Part shown: positions 8,818 through 17,207 of the stretch, in pieces | Layout of the letters: every line of letters begins with the position of its first letter | Position numbering within the stretch: the first letter of the stretch is position 1 | NCBI GenBank assembly: GCA_905221605.1 | Contig: CAJNDS010000058.1 | Location: 500,992 to 534,491, forward strand | Source of the DNA: Symbiodinium natans | Lineage: Eukaryota > Sar > Dinophyceae > Suessiales > Symbiodiniaceae | Direction: 5' to 3' | Length of the DNA stretch: 33,500 nucleotides | Position numbers and translations under genes: made by a program | The notes under the pieces: generated by a model | Databases searched by the model: none | The model's input: the letters and a program-made list of their open reading frames with translations, nothing else | Told to the model about the DNA's origin: nothing

Positions 8818-9125
8818 CTTCCCAAGTCCCGACCGAGCACTCATTGCCTCCCTGTTGGCTTCACTTCTCCTACAGGGAGAGGCCCCCCCCCCCCCCCCTT
8901 ACTTACAAGCAAGCACCATGCGGGCCCTAAAGTGGCATATAAACAGTTTTATAGCTGCTACTAGGGTAGAAGTCATCAGGGGTGTGCAACCCCCGCCCAC
9001 CCCGCCCCCCCCCCCATGTAAGGGCTTAAGTTGAGTCGAAGTACGCTAACGGGTTCTAGGACGCCTAAATGGAGTTCGTTCCGCAAGAGGGCCGACTCGC
9101 TGCATGAGTAACTCATCCCAAGAAC
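8818..9125. other. Unique island with two poly-C runs
   Basis: C16 at 8883-8898 and C-rich 8991-9015; the outer thirds have short open minus frames. Confidence 0.5.
9072..9104 (-). CDS. Possible short exon, unassigned
   Basis: Frame ESALLRNELHL, continuing GVLEP; acceptor CATGCAG, donor GTTAGC about 15 bases further. Sits between a CCCTAAA array on the left and TTTAGGG on the right. Confidence 0.25.
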
Positions 9126-9386
9126 TTTAGGGTTTAGGGTCTAGGGTTTAGGGTTTAGGGTTGCTTGGCTGAAGGGATTCCAAGTCAGCAGCTTTTGAAG
9201 AAGAGTGCATGGGGGGAGGGCTTGAGTGCAGGATTTAGGGGTCTAGGCACTCCATTTACCTACTGGGTTGTGCCCTACATTAAGGGGCTGTAACCTATTT
9301 GTTGGTAGCATTTGGGGGGGGGGGTCTACCTAAACCCTATAAACTCTAAACCCTGAACCCTGTTGGGTTTGGGGGCTTTAAGGCTT

Positions 9387-9507
9387 TATAGTAAACTCCA
9401 ACAAAAAGTTGGAACATCCTTATCCCCATACCCCACAAGGTATGCTAAAGGGAATCCCAGCTCTAATCATCCTTAAACCATGTTCCAACTTTCTGGAATT
9501 TACTGTA
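9387..9507. mobile_element. 121-bp MITE-like element, TA + CAGTAAA ends
   Basis: Left end TATAGTAAACTCCAACAAAA and right end (reversed) TACAGTAAATTCCAGAAAG both continue into GTTGGAACAT, about 28 bp of inverted repeat. TA flanks plus CAGT-like ends suggest a Tc1/mariner-type MITE. Confidence 0.75.
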
Positions 9508-9779
9508 CTTGTAACGCCCAACTATAAGTCTACCTTTCAACGACCTTGTCCCCCCAACTGAAAACCCCAAGGGCCCTGAAGCCCTTGCTTCTTTACTGTA
9601 TAACCCTAAACTCCCAACCCCAGACCCCAAACCCTAATTAAACCCTATCAATTTGGGGTTTGGAGGTTTAAGGCTTTAGAGGTTTAGCGTTGAATGCCGC
9701 CAGCAGGCTGGAGGAAAGAATCGCGGCCAGTCCGAAGCCCATGCCTGTGTGCGTGGCCATGAAACCCTGACCCCTCGAT

Positions 9780-9866
9780 TGGGGTTTAGGGTTTAGGGTT
9801 TAGGGTTTAGGGTTTAGGGTTTAGGGTTTAGGGTTTAGGGGTTAGGGTTGAGGATTCAAGGTTTAG
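9780..9866 (+). repeat. TTTAGGG array
   Basis: Nine units. The island before it (9695-9757) has a minus frame THTGMGFGLAAILSSSLLAA, hydrophobic but unassigned. Confidence 0.93.
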
Positions 9867-10072
9867 GGCTACCAAGCCCTCACCCTAAGCCCTATAAGCC
9901 CTAAATACTATCCACCAGTCCTCAATTCCGCAGAAACCTGGGAAATTCAACAAGTGAACTGCTGCTGATTGACTGCGGTTTGATATAGGGATGCGAACCT
10001 TGCACAAAACAGTGGGCGCCACCAAGCGGGAGATTCAAGGTTCAGGGTTTGCAGTGTTCGGTCTCCTGGGGC

Positions 10073-10140
10073 TTAAGGTTTAGGGTTTAGGGTTTAGGGT
10101 TTAGGGGTTAGGGTTTAGGGTTTAGGGTTTAGGGTTTAGC
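10073..10140 (+). repeat. TTTAGGG array
   Basis: Nine units. Confidence 0.94.
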
Positions 10141-10249
10141 AGACCCTTGAGAAACTTTCTCGGACATTCAGCCACCAACACAACATGTTTCTGAATCATG
10201 AGGATCAGCATTCGCTGTCCATGTGCTGTTGGAACTTCAGAAGTTGCCC

Positions 10250-10310
10250 CAAACCCTAAACCCTAAACCCTAAACCCTAAACCCTAAACCCTAAACCCTC
10301 AACCCTAGAC
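10250..10310 (-). repeat. CCCTAAA array
   Basis: Eight units, left of the possible plus exon at 10306. Confidence 0.94.
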
Positions 10311-10414
10311 TCGCTGGACCGGAACCGAAATGACTATGGACTTTCTCTCCACAGGCTCCCCCTCAAAAATGAGAAGTTAAGACAAAAGCTCCCCAGGCTT
10401 TCGGGTTTCTGTAA
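10306..10414 (+). CDS. Possible plus-strand exon, unassigned
   Basis: Plus frame LDSLDRNRNDYGLSLHRLPL then KNEKLRQKLPRLSGFCK, ending at a good donor TGTAAG/GTTCAG, flanked by CCCTAAA on the left and TTTAGGG on the right. CTTTCTCTCCACAG inside could be an acceptor instead. Confidence 0.3.
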
Positions 10415-10579
10415 GGTTCAGGGCTCAGCTCTATATGTCTAACAAGTTTAGGGTTTAGGGTTTAGGGTTTAGGGAATCATTTGCTGAGCTATAAACCCCG
10501 ACACCTCAACTGGGCCAGGGACCGTTGGGTTCGGTGCTTTAGGGCTTCAGCTGTAGCCACCCGCAGCCCTAAACAGCCC

Positions 10580-10702
10580 TCAGTTAACCCCAAACCCCTA
10601 AACCCTGCCTCAACGCCTAAACCCTACTAAACCCCCTAAACCCCCCAAACCCCCTAAACCCCCCAAAACCCCTAAACCCCCCCAAACCCCTAAACCCACA
10701 AC
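10580..10702 (-). repeat. CCCCTAAA / CCCCCCAAA variant field
   Basis: C-expanded telomere variants of 8-10 bp. Confidence 0.88.
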
Positions 10703-10792
10703 ATGAACCACTCATCTTCAGGCCCGGCACCGGACAGGTGCAAGAAGTCTGCCAGCAGCCGAAAGACCTGGCCAAGGGCCCGGGAATCGACC
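10700..10792 (-). CDS. Possible exon, unassigned
   Basis: Minus frame VDSRALGQVFRLLADFLHLS then GAGPEDEWFM, acceptor GGTCCAG, donor GTGGGT. A plus frame (GTGQVQEVCQQPKDLAKGPG) is also open. Confidence 0.35.
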
Positions 10793-11027
10793 CTGGACCC
10801 CGTAGGGTTGGTAGGGTTTCTGGTTTAGGGTTTCGGATTCAACCCTAAACCCTCTTCAACCGCCTTAAAGCCTAAGGGCTTCAAGAGGCTCCGCTGCTAG
10901 TTGGCAAAGGGCCTTACATAGGCCTTGAAGCTGTATAGTGCTTCTGGGGCTTATGCGTCGGGCCCGTGGATGATCTGTTCAGGATTTACAGGTTTAGGCA
11001 GTTCAGCTGCAGGTGCTAGGGAGACCA

Positions 11028-11310
11028 CCCTAAACCCCAAACCCTGTAACCCTAAACCCTAACCCTGAGCCTAAGGAGCTATGGGCTGCGGGCATCATAG
11101 CCTTGAGTGTATCAGTACATTGCTGCGGGAGGTTTAGGGTTTAGGGTTTAGGAATTAGGGTTTAGGGTGTAGTAGGGGCGTCGGGGGGAGGGGGAGGCAG
11201 CTTCTTTTGAGGAACGCCACGCCGGGCTTGCGTTCCAGCTGACAGTGTCGATCATCTCGCAGAGGAGCCTGGAAGGAGTGGGGTTTAGGGTTTAGGGTTT
11301 AGGGTTTAGC
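11028..11310. repeat. Short CCCTAAA (11028-11071) and TTTAGGG (11132-11172, 11281-11310) arrays
   Basis: The 60-bp island between the first two has the plus frame EPKELWAAGIIALSVSVHCC, unassigned. Confidence 0.85.
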
Positions 11311-11874
11311 GCTTGACGGTTTAGGGGTGCAGAGTCGCAAAGTCGTGTTCTGAGGGTCTTGAGGGAAGAATGCTCGCATGCAGCACAGTTCTGGGCCCCA
11401 AAGACAAAAAACGAAGAACGCACGCGTCATGCACGTTGAACTCTCTGTTGGGTCTGGGTTGGGGAGTGCTCCTCTTCTCCTCCTCCCCTCTTCTCCTCTC
11501 TGAAACTCACTGATGGAGCTCACGGCCAAAAGTTTTAAAAGAGCTAGTTCCATTTACAGGGTCTGCCCTGTGGGCAAAAAGGAAGGGTCTTTCCATCATT
11601 CTCTGCTTTTTTGTTCTTATTCCGACGGTCTGGCCCCAGATTGGGGCCTCACACAGGGTAGGTCCGGTGCATGTAAGGTAAGCAAGCACGCAAGGAGTCG
11701 CGATGTATTTTCTGCTGAGCCTCAAAAGCACTTCATTATTTGAGCAACGAAATTTTCTTTGCTGACTTGCCAGTACCAACACAGCAGAGATGGTAGCTCT
11801 GCAGATGCGCAGGGAGGCCTACCTCGCTTGGAGCAGCACAGGCAAAAGAAACAGTAGATCTCTGAAGCAAAGCA
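11311..11874. other. Unique DNA, no gene identified
   Basis: Several open frames overlap on both strands. 11763-11870 has an acceptor-like TTTTCTTTGCTGACTTGCCAG then the plus frame AEMVALQMRREAYLAWSSTG, and a competing minus frame. No family recognised. Confidence 0.4.
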
Positions 11875-12027
11875 AACCCTAAACCTAAATACCCCCACAC
11901 CCTAAACCTTAACCCTATACCCTAGCCCCAGATTACTAAACTCCAAACCCGAAACCCTAAACTCTAAACCACATGCTTAGAGCTCAGAACAGTGCAGACA
12001 CAAAACTTTAAGCCTCGAGATCCCATT

Positions 12028-12127
12028 GAGCAACCTAGGAATATAAGGGCGCCCTTTATGGTTTAAAGGGGGTTCTACGGGTACCTGAACGCCCTAAAAG
12101 GGAATAAGGGCCTACTCTGGATCCTAA
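12028..12127 (+). repeat. Dispersed repeat family 1, copy B
   Basis: GAGCAACCTAGGAATATAAG, GGCGCCCTTTATGGTTTAAA, then AAAAGGGAATAAGGGCCTAC and GGATCCTAA. Confidence 0.8.
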
Positions 12128-12197
12128 ACCAAGATTAAACCCTAAACCCTAAACCCTAAACCCTAAACCCCAAACCCCAAACCCTAAGTCCTAGTAC

Positions 12198-12258
12198 TCC
12201 TGCGAAGCAGCGATTAGGCAGTCTTCCAGGGCCTCGGGCAGTAGTGTCTTTGAGATTA
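12198..12258 (-). CDS. Possible exon, unassigned
   Basis: Minus frame ISKTLLPEALEDCLIAASQE, acceptor CGCTTCAG, donor GTACTAG. Helical character; possibly the same gene as 12330-12414. Confidence 0.4.
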
Positions 12259-12329
12259 CTGAAGCGTTCAAACCCGAAACCCGAAACCCGAAACCCTAAA
12301 CCCTAAACCCTAAACCCTAAACCCTGAAC

Positions 12330-12414
12330 TGAGAAAGCCTGCTCCGGCAGCGGACGGCAGGCGGACACGTCTACTGCGCTCGCGAGATTTTGAAGCACTT
12401 CGTTTAGAGAGTTT
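12330..12414 (-). CDS. Possible exon, unassigned
   Basis: Minus frame NSLNEVLQNLASAVDVSACR then PLPEQAFS, acceptor GCCTACAG, donor GTTCAG. Confidence 0.4.
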
Positions 12415-12472
12415 CTGTAGGCTAAACCCTAAACGCTAGACACTAAACCCTAAACCCTAAAACCAGAAACCT

Positions 12473-13845
12473 ATATACGCTTCCTTGTGGAATGGATGTT
12501 GCAGGAGGGGAAATCCCAAGCCGTATCTATAGGCCCCCATTCCGAAACCACGCCCCCCCAAAAAGACCGCTGATCAGGAACAAGGACTTCCCAACATGGG
12601 CTACTACCTAGAGCTCTGCGTTGTCTGGTGTTCTTGAAGCAACTAACCTTAGCCCATATGGGTCGGCACTTTGCTAATGTGGCCACGGAGCCGTTCAGAC
12701 CTAGCTACGACTGGATGCTTGAGTCGACGTCGCACATGGACAGCACTGCAGCATCAACAACCCGAAGCCCTAGACCCTGAACGCTTGCAACGCTATCACC
12801 TCACTCCTCCAAGTGGCGTAACAATTCAAAATTCAGACACGTATAATCTAAAGCCCTTAAAAGCCATATCAGCCGCAATACCTACTCAGCTTTCTCCTTC
12901 CCCTCCCCCCTCCCCACCTGTCGCCCTCACATGTATTACTACCTGGGGTTTCCCACGCTAGGGGTAGCGTCTTTTCCTATGGGAAGGATTCGTTTCTTGT
13001 GGGGTAGACTACGGGTACGCCAATGCCCGAACCAGAACTGGAATGAAGACCAACATCCAGATCTCCTGGAAAGCCTGCTCCCGACAATCTCGAACCCTGA
13101 AATCTGAAATCCGTCCTATCACCAGCCCGTTTGCCTACATCTTAAAGTGGCCCTTGATGGGGTTGCTTAGGGGGATTTTCAGGCCTAATAGCCCATGCTC
13201 GTATGTGTCGTCCCGAAAGAGAAGAGGCGTGGGAAAAGCTCATAAGCGAACACAGGCTTTGCAGTTTAGGAGTGTTTAGGAGTTCGGGTAACCCTCAACA
13301 CAGAGGTGTGTGCGACTTGAACAGCGCTTAGGGTTTCGTAAGGCATGATTTTGCCTCTCTCGCCGAGTGCAGCCAAACCCAGACCAGTCGTACGGCAGCA
13401 GCCACTCGGCGTGTCATCTCCACTGCCACGCCTACTGTGAAGACCTCACTGGAATCCCAATCCCAACCAGGGGTTCAGGGTTTACGGTTTAGGTTGCAGG
13501 TAGCTGCTTAGGCCAGTGTCCCCGCACGTCTTCAAAAGAGATCCTTTTTGAGCAGCCTCCAGTGGGGTGTAATATTTGGGCCTTCACAATTAGAATAGGA
13601 TTCTTTATTTAGGGAGCAAAAGGGAATGCTATTAGAAAGTGTTCCGACCCCTATGGTACAGATTTGAGGATCGATCCCGTATGGTCCCTTAAATATTATG
13701 CGATAAGAACCCCCCCCAAAGCCCTATTCTATTTATACAGGCTTCCTGGACATTGCAATAAATGACCCTCTGACTCTTTCGGGCCTAGAATTCAGACTTC
13801 CTGTGAGAGCCCTGAAAGCTTACTTTTGGGGAAGTGAAGCTTCCC
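12473..13845. other. 1.4 kb mostly unique DNA
   Basis: Contains family-2 copy 13588-13733. 12640-12770 is open on minus with a plausible AAG/GTTAGT donor, and 13373-13470 has a minus frame EVFTVGVAVEMTRRVAAAVR; neither could be assigned. Confidence 0.45.
13588..13733 (-). mobile_element. Dispersed repeat family 2, inverted copy with terminal repeats
   Basis: TAGAATAGGA (13591) and CCCTATTCTA (13722-13731) are inverted. Reversed, it reads AGAATAGGGCTTTGGGG, TTAAGGGACCATACGGGA, like the copies at 22764 and 26316. Confidence 0.7.
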
Positions 13846-14075
13846 GGTTTAGGGTTTAGGGTTTAGGGTTTAGCGTTTAGGGTTTAGGGATAGGACCGGG
13901 GGGGGGGGGGGGTGCAGGGGGAAGAAAGGCCCCTGCATCCTCAGGGCTTCACCAGCCCTTGCAAGCCTGTAAAACCAGCCCGGAGGCTTGGGGTTTGGGG
14001 TTTAGGGTTTAGGGTTTAGGGTTTAGGGTTTGGGGTTTGGGGTTTGGGGTTTGGGGTTTGGGGTTTGGGGTTTAG
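13846..14075 (+). repeat. TTTAGGG, poly-G and TTTGGGG arrays
   Basis: 13846-13890 TTTAGGG, poly-G at 13899-13912, 13990-14075 TTTAGGG turning into six TTTGGGG. Confidence 0.92.
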
Positions 14076-14297
14076 CGCCCTTGGCGATTCATGGCCGAGA
14101 GCACGACCAAGGCCAGAGCAGCCCCAAGCATCGTGGCAGCACCACCTCGCTACAGAGGCCATTTGAGAATGGATATCTTGGGTTGTTTGCGCTGGCTTTA
14201 GGGTTTAGGGTTTAGTATTTTAGGGATGTCTGTTCGTATACAGTGAGGTTCAGGGGGTTCTTAGGGTTGCGGTTGGGGAGTATGTTGAAGTAGACCC

Positions 14298-14357
14298 ATA
14301 AACCCTAAACCCTAAACCCTAAACCCTGAACCCTAAACCCCAAACCCCAAACCCTAA
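14298..14357 (-). repeat. CCCTAAA array
   Basis: Eight units with CCCCAAA at the end. Confidence 0.94.
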
Positions 14358-14360
14358 GCT

Positions 14361-14420
14361 AAGTTGGGCTCTTCGATCTCTGCTTGTGTGAGGGCTTCAG
14401 GGGCTTCGGGGCGCGCGGCA
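14361..14420 (-). CDS. Possible exon, unassigned
   Basis: Minus frame AARPEAPEALTQAEIEEPN after acceptor CATTCTAG; CCCTAAA array on the left, GGGTTCA/TTTAGGG on the right. Confidence 0.3.
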
Positions 14421-14452
14421 CTAGAATGGGCATCTCAGGTTCTTGAGGCGGC

Positions 14453-14625
14453 TTAGGGTTCAGGGCTCAGGGCTCAGGGCTCAGGGCTCAGGGCTCAGGG
14501 TTCAGGGTTCAGGGTTCAGGGTTCAGGGTTCAGGGTTCAGGGTTCAGGGTTCAGGGTTCAGGGTTCAGGCTTCAGGCTTCAGGGTTTAGGGTTTAGGGTT
14601 TAGGGTTTAGGGTTTAGGGTTTAGG
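14453..14625 (+). repeat. GGGCTCA, GGGTTCA, then TTTAGGG array
   Basis: About five GGGCTCA, eleven GGGTTCA, two GGCTTCA, then seven TTTAGGG: blocks of homogenised variants in one array. Confidence 0.95.
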
Positions 14626-14824
14626 CTTCTATAAAGGTTCTGGGCATGGGCCTATCAGATATGAATTGGTATCTTGGGCTTTAGAGAAAAGGGGCGATAT
14701 TCGTAATCGTAATTAAGTATCGCTGCGCCCCCCCAAACCCTTTGAAGCACAACCGGACAACAAACCAAGAAGCCCGAGAGGCCTAAACTCTAGACCTAAC
14801 ACCCTACTTCGCCTTTAAAGCAGC

Positions 14825-14905
14825 TAAACCCTAAACCCTAAACCCTAAACCCTAAACCCTAAACCCTAAACCCTAAACCCTAAACCCTAAACCCTAAACC
14901 CTACT
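14825..14905 (-). repeat. CCCTAAA array
   Basis: Eleven perfect units. Confidence 0.96.
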
Positions 14906-15015
14906 CAGGGTCCTAGGACTTCAAAGAGAGGGGAAGTTATGAAGCAACGCCAAGGAGGCCTGCGGCTTCCTTCCGGCGGGTGGCTGGCGGCAAGTGGGCA
15001 GGCTGCCTTTGCATT

Positions 15016-15170
15016 TCAGGGTTTAGGGTTTAGGGTTTAGGGTTTAGGGCTTAGGGTTTAGGGTTTAGGGTTTAGGGTTTAAGGTTTAGGGCTTAGGGCT
15101 TAGTGCTTTAGGGCTTTAGGGCTTTGGGGCTTTAGGGTTTAGGGTTTCGAGTTTAGGGTTTCGAGTTTGG
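15016..15170 (+). repeat. TTTAGGG array with TTAGGGC variants
   Basis: About 10 good units, then GCTTTAGG 8-mers. Confidence 0.92.
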
Positions 15171-15237
15171 GAATTAATCGGACACTCTCAGCAGAAGGCA
15201 GAAGGAGACCGAGAAAGGCACACATTCAAAACACCCT

Positions 15238-15273
15238 ACCCCACCCCACACACCCCCCCCCCCCCCCCCACAC

Positions 15274-15314
<41 letters not shown>

Positions 15315-15318
15315 ACAC

Positions 15319-15380
<62 letters not shown>

Positions 15381-15417
15381 ACCCCCCCACACCCCCACAC
15401 CCCACCACCCCCCCCCA
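15238..15417 (-). repeat. ~180-bp C-rich tract with CACACA islands
   Basis: Poly-C broken only by short ACACA or A; any translation (poly-Pro or poly-Gly) is an artefact. Confidence 0.95.
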
Positions 15418-16202
15418 CTACTTGGGGGTGCTGGGTGGGCTGACTACAGAAATGGTCAGGTTCATATCACATGTGTGTCAGTCAAGCGACCACGTCCAGA
15501 TTTGGGCAGAGATGCAGGGTCAATTCCTGGGCCCTAACCCTAAACCCCAAACCCATTTCAAAGCAGGCATGGCATCGCCCCGCGCCAAGTCCCCCAACAC
15601 ACAAATACTGACACCAGACAACTCAAACCCCTCCTTGACGAGGATCTCCTTAGGAATTAACACGTGCGTACTTGTTGAACATTCAACATGCATATCATGG
15701 TTGCTACCTATCTAGAGGGGATGTAGCTAAAAACCCTCTGAGAACCTACGTCCCCAAAGCCCCCGAAGCAGGGACATCCTCCTGCCACCTCTTGTAACGA
15801 CACGCCCAAACCCGACAAGCACGCTCTCGCCACTGAACCCAAAACCCCGGAGCACCCCGCCTCCCTAAACTCGAAACCCTACCTAGAGGTTCAAGGTACT
15901 TCCAACCCCAATTACAACTAAGTGGTTTTAAGTAGACTTCTAACTGGGGCTATATGTGCACATGAACCTCCAAGTAGACCCTGCGGAATTCGGAATGTAT
16001 CAGAGCTTTCTAGGGCTTCCCCCCGCAGTAAGACCTTGCAATGTTTTCGGCCGCCTTCGTTTGTTGGGAGAGGGAGCGGAGGGGTGCTGTACATATCGCT
16101 ACGTCGTAGATGGGTGGCGACTCTAGGGCCCGTAGGCTACCAATGCAGCTAAGGACGCCAGCTGCAGAAGGGAATAGATCGCTCTACTCTCCCTTTTTAT
16201 AC
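15418..16202. other. Unique DNA, no gene identified
   Basis: A plus frame from 15452 (VRFISHVCQSSDHVQIWAEM) and one at 15922-16152 are open but match nothing I know. Confidence 0.4.
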
Positions 16203-16320
16203 CTCTAAACCCTAAACCCTAAACCCTAAACCCTAAACCCTAAACCCTAAACCCTAAACCCTAAACCCTAAACGCTAAACCCTGAACCCTAACCCTAAAC
16301 CCTAAACCCTAAACCCTATC
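16203..16320 (-). repeat. CCCTAAA array
   Basis: About 16 units; on the minus strand its last unit serves as the donor of the exon-like island at 16315. Confidence 0.95.
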
Positions 16321-16432
16321 CTCCCCTTCGTTCAACAATGCTTTTGAGAGCTCCAGGCCCCCCAGCGATCCTAGCAGGTCCTGCAGGCACTCCGGGGAGG
16401 CCGCAGAGCCTTTGCGGCTTGTCTCGAGATTT
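16315..16432 (-). CDS. Possible exon, unassigned
   Basis: Minus frame NLETSRKGSAASPECLQDLL then GSLGGLELSKALLNEGEDR, ending directly at GTTTAGGG, where a telomere unit would serve as the donor. The leucine-rich helical sequence looks genuine; family not recognised. Confidence 0.45.
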
Positions 16433-16455
16433 CGGCTTTAGGGTTTAGGGTGCCT

Positions 16456-16550
16456 TCCCCCCCCCCCCCCCGCCTTTCCCCCCCCCCCCCCCCCAAAAGA
16501 ACAACAAAACAACTGTTGTTCCTTGGGGGGGGGGGTGGGGGGGTGGGGGG
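16456..16550. repeat. Poly-C / poly-G hairpin
   Basis: Two C runs, then AAAAGAACAACA, a short loop, TGTTGTTCCTT and G runs to 16550: a near-perfect inverted repeat. Confidence 0.85.
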
Positions 16551-16625
16551 TAGATATCCATAAGTCTGTCATCGTAACATCCTGACCATGGGTTCGTAAG
16601 ACCGCTAAAGAAGAGACAAGCTTGC

Positions 16626-16710
16626 CGGGTTCAGGGTTCAGGGTTTAGGGTTTAGGGTTTAGGGTTTAGGGGTTCAGGGTTTAGGGTTCAGCCGTTGAGG
16701 GTTTAGGGAT
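16626..16710 (+). repeat. TTTAGGG array with TTCAGGG
   Basis: About nine units. Confidence 0.92.
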
Positions 16711-16779
16711 CGGGGTGCAGCAGCTCATCCACTCCAGCGGATTTTCGCTTGTAGATCCACTTCCAGAGCTAGGCTGCCC

Positions 16780-16880
16780 AGCAACCTAGGCTTCAAAAGG
16801 GTGCCCTTTTTTGCTTAAAGGGGTTTATACGGTAACCTAAACCCACCAAAAAGGGAATACGGGTACTACTTGGCATCCTA
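16780..16880 (+). repeat. Dispersed repeat family 1, copy C
   Basis: AGCAACCTAGGCTTC, AGGGTGCCCTTTTTTGCTTA, CCAAAAAGGGAATACGGGTA, ends GGCATCCTA. Confidence 0.8.
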
Positions 16881-17004
16881 GAGAGCCAAGGAGCCTTGGG
16901 AAGGGCTCTCTAAGCTTTCGGGTTTAGGGTTTTCAAGGGCTTGGTTGGCTTCCCCTTCCCTCACCCTGAACCCTATAAACCCAGCTAAAACACTAAAACT
17001 CTAA

Positions 17005-17130
17005 GAGCCCCTGAACCCTAAACCCGAAACCCTAAACCCTAAACCCGAAACCCTAAATCCTAAACCCTAAACCTGAACCCTAAACCCTAGACCCTAAACC
17101 CTGAATCCTAAACCCTAAACCCTAAGAACC
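17005..17130 (-). repeat. CCCTAAA array, mixed
   Basis: Includes CCCGAAA, CCCTGAA and CCCTAGA variants; left of dioxygenase exon 5. Confidence 0.93.
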
Positions 17131-17144
17131 CTGAGCCCCCTCAC

Positions 17145-17207
17145 ACTCAGAAGGCGACTTCCGAACCACATCGCCAGGACGTACCGGGCTCCGCCGGACA
17201 TGGGTGC
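17145..17207 (-). CDS. Dioxygenase exon 5 (GARYVLAMWF)
   Basis: Encodes APMSGGARYVLAMWFGSRLL and S. GxRxxLxxWF is the terminal strand with the 2-oxoglutarate Arg. Acceptor GCTTCAG just after a CCCTAAA array; donor GTGAGG. Confidence 0.78.

Larger units (their letters stand above)
11875..12472 (-). repeat. Series of CCCTAAA arrays
   Basis: Arrays at 11875-11970 (degenerate), 12131-12190, 12269-12327 (starting with four CCCGAAA) and 12421-12472, with exon-like islands between. Confidence 0.9.

Noticed and set aside
11740-11870. Minus frame with GTGKSAKK resembling a Walker A motif
   Set aside because: No upstream G-rich loop or other NTPase motif; the opposite strand is also open.
15167-15715. 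182-codon plus-strand frame and overlapping minus frames
   Set aside because: Most of it is poly-Pro or poly-Gly from the C-rich tract; frames on both strands stay open only because of the repeat.
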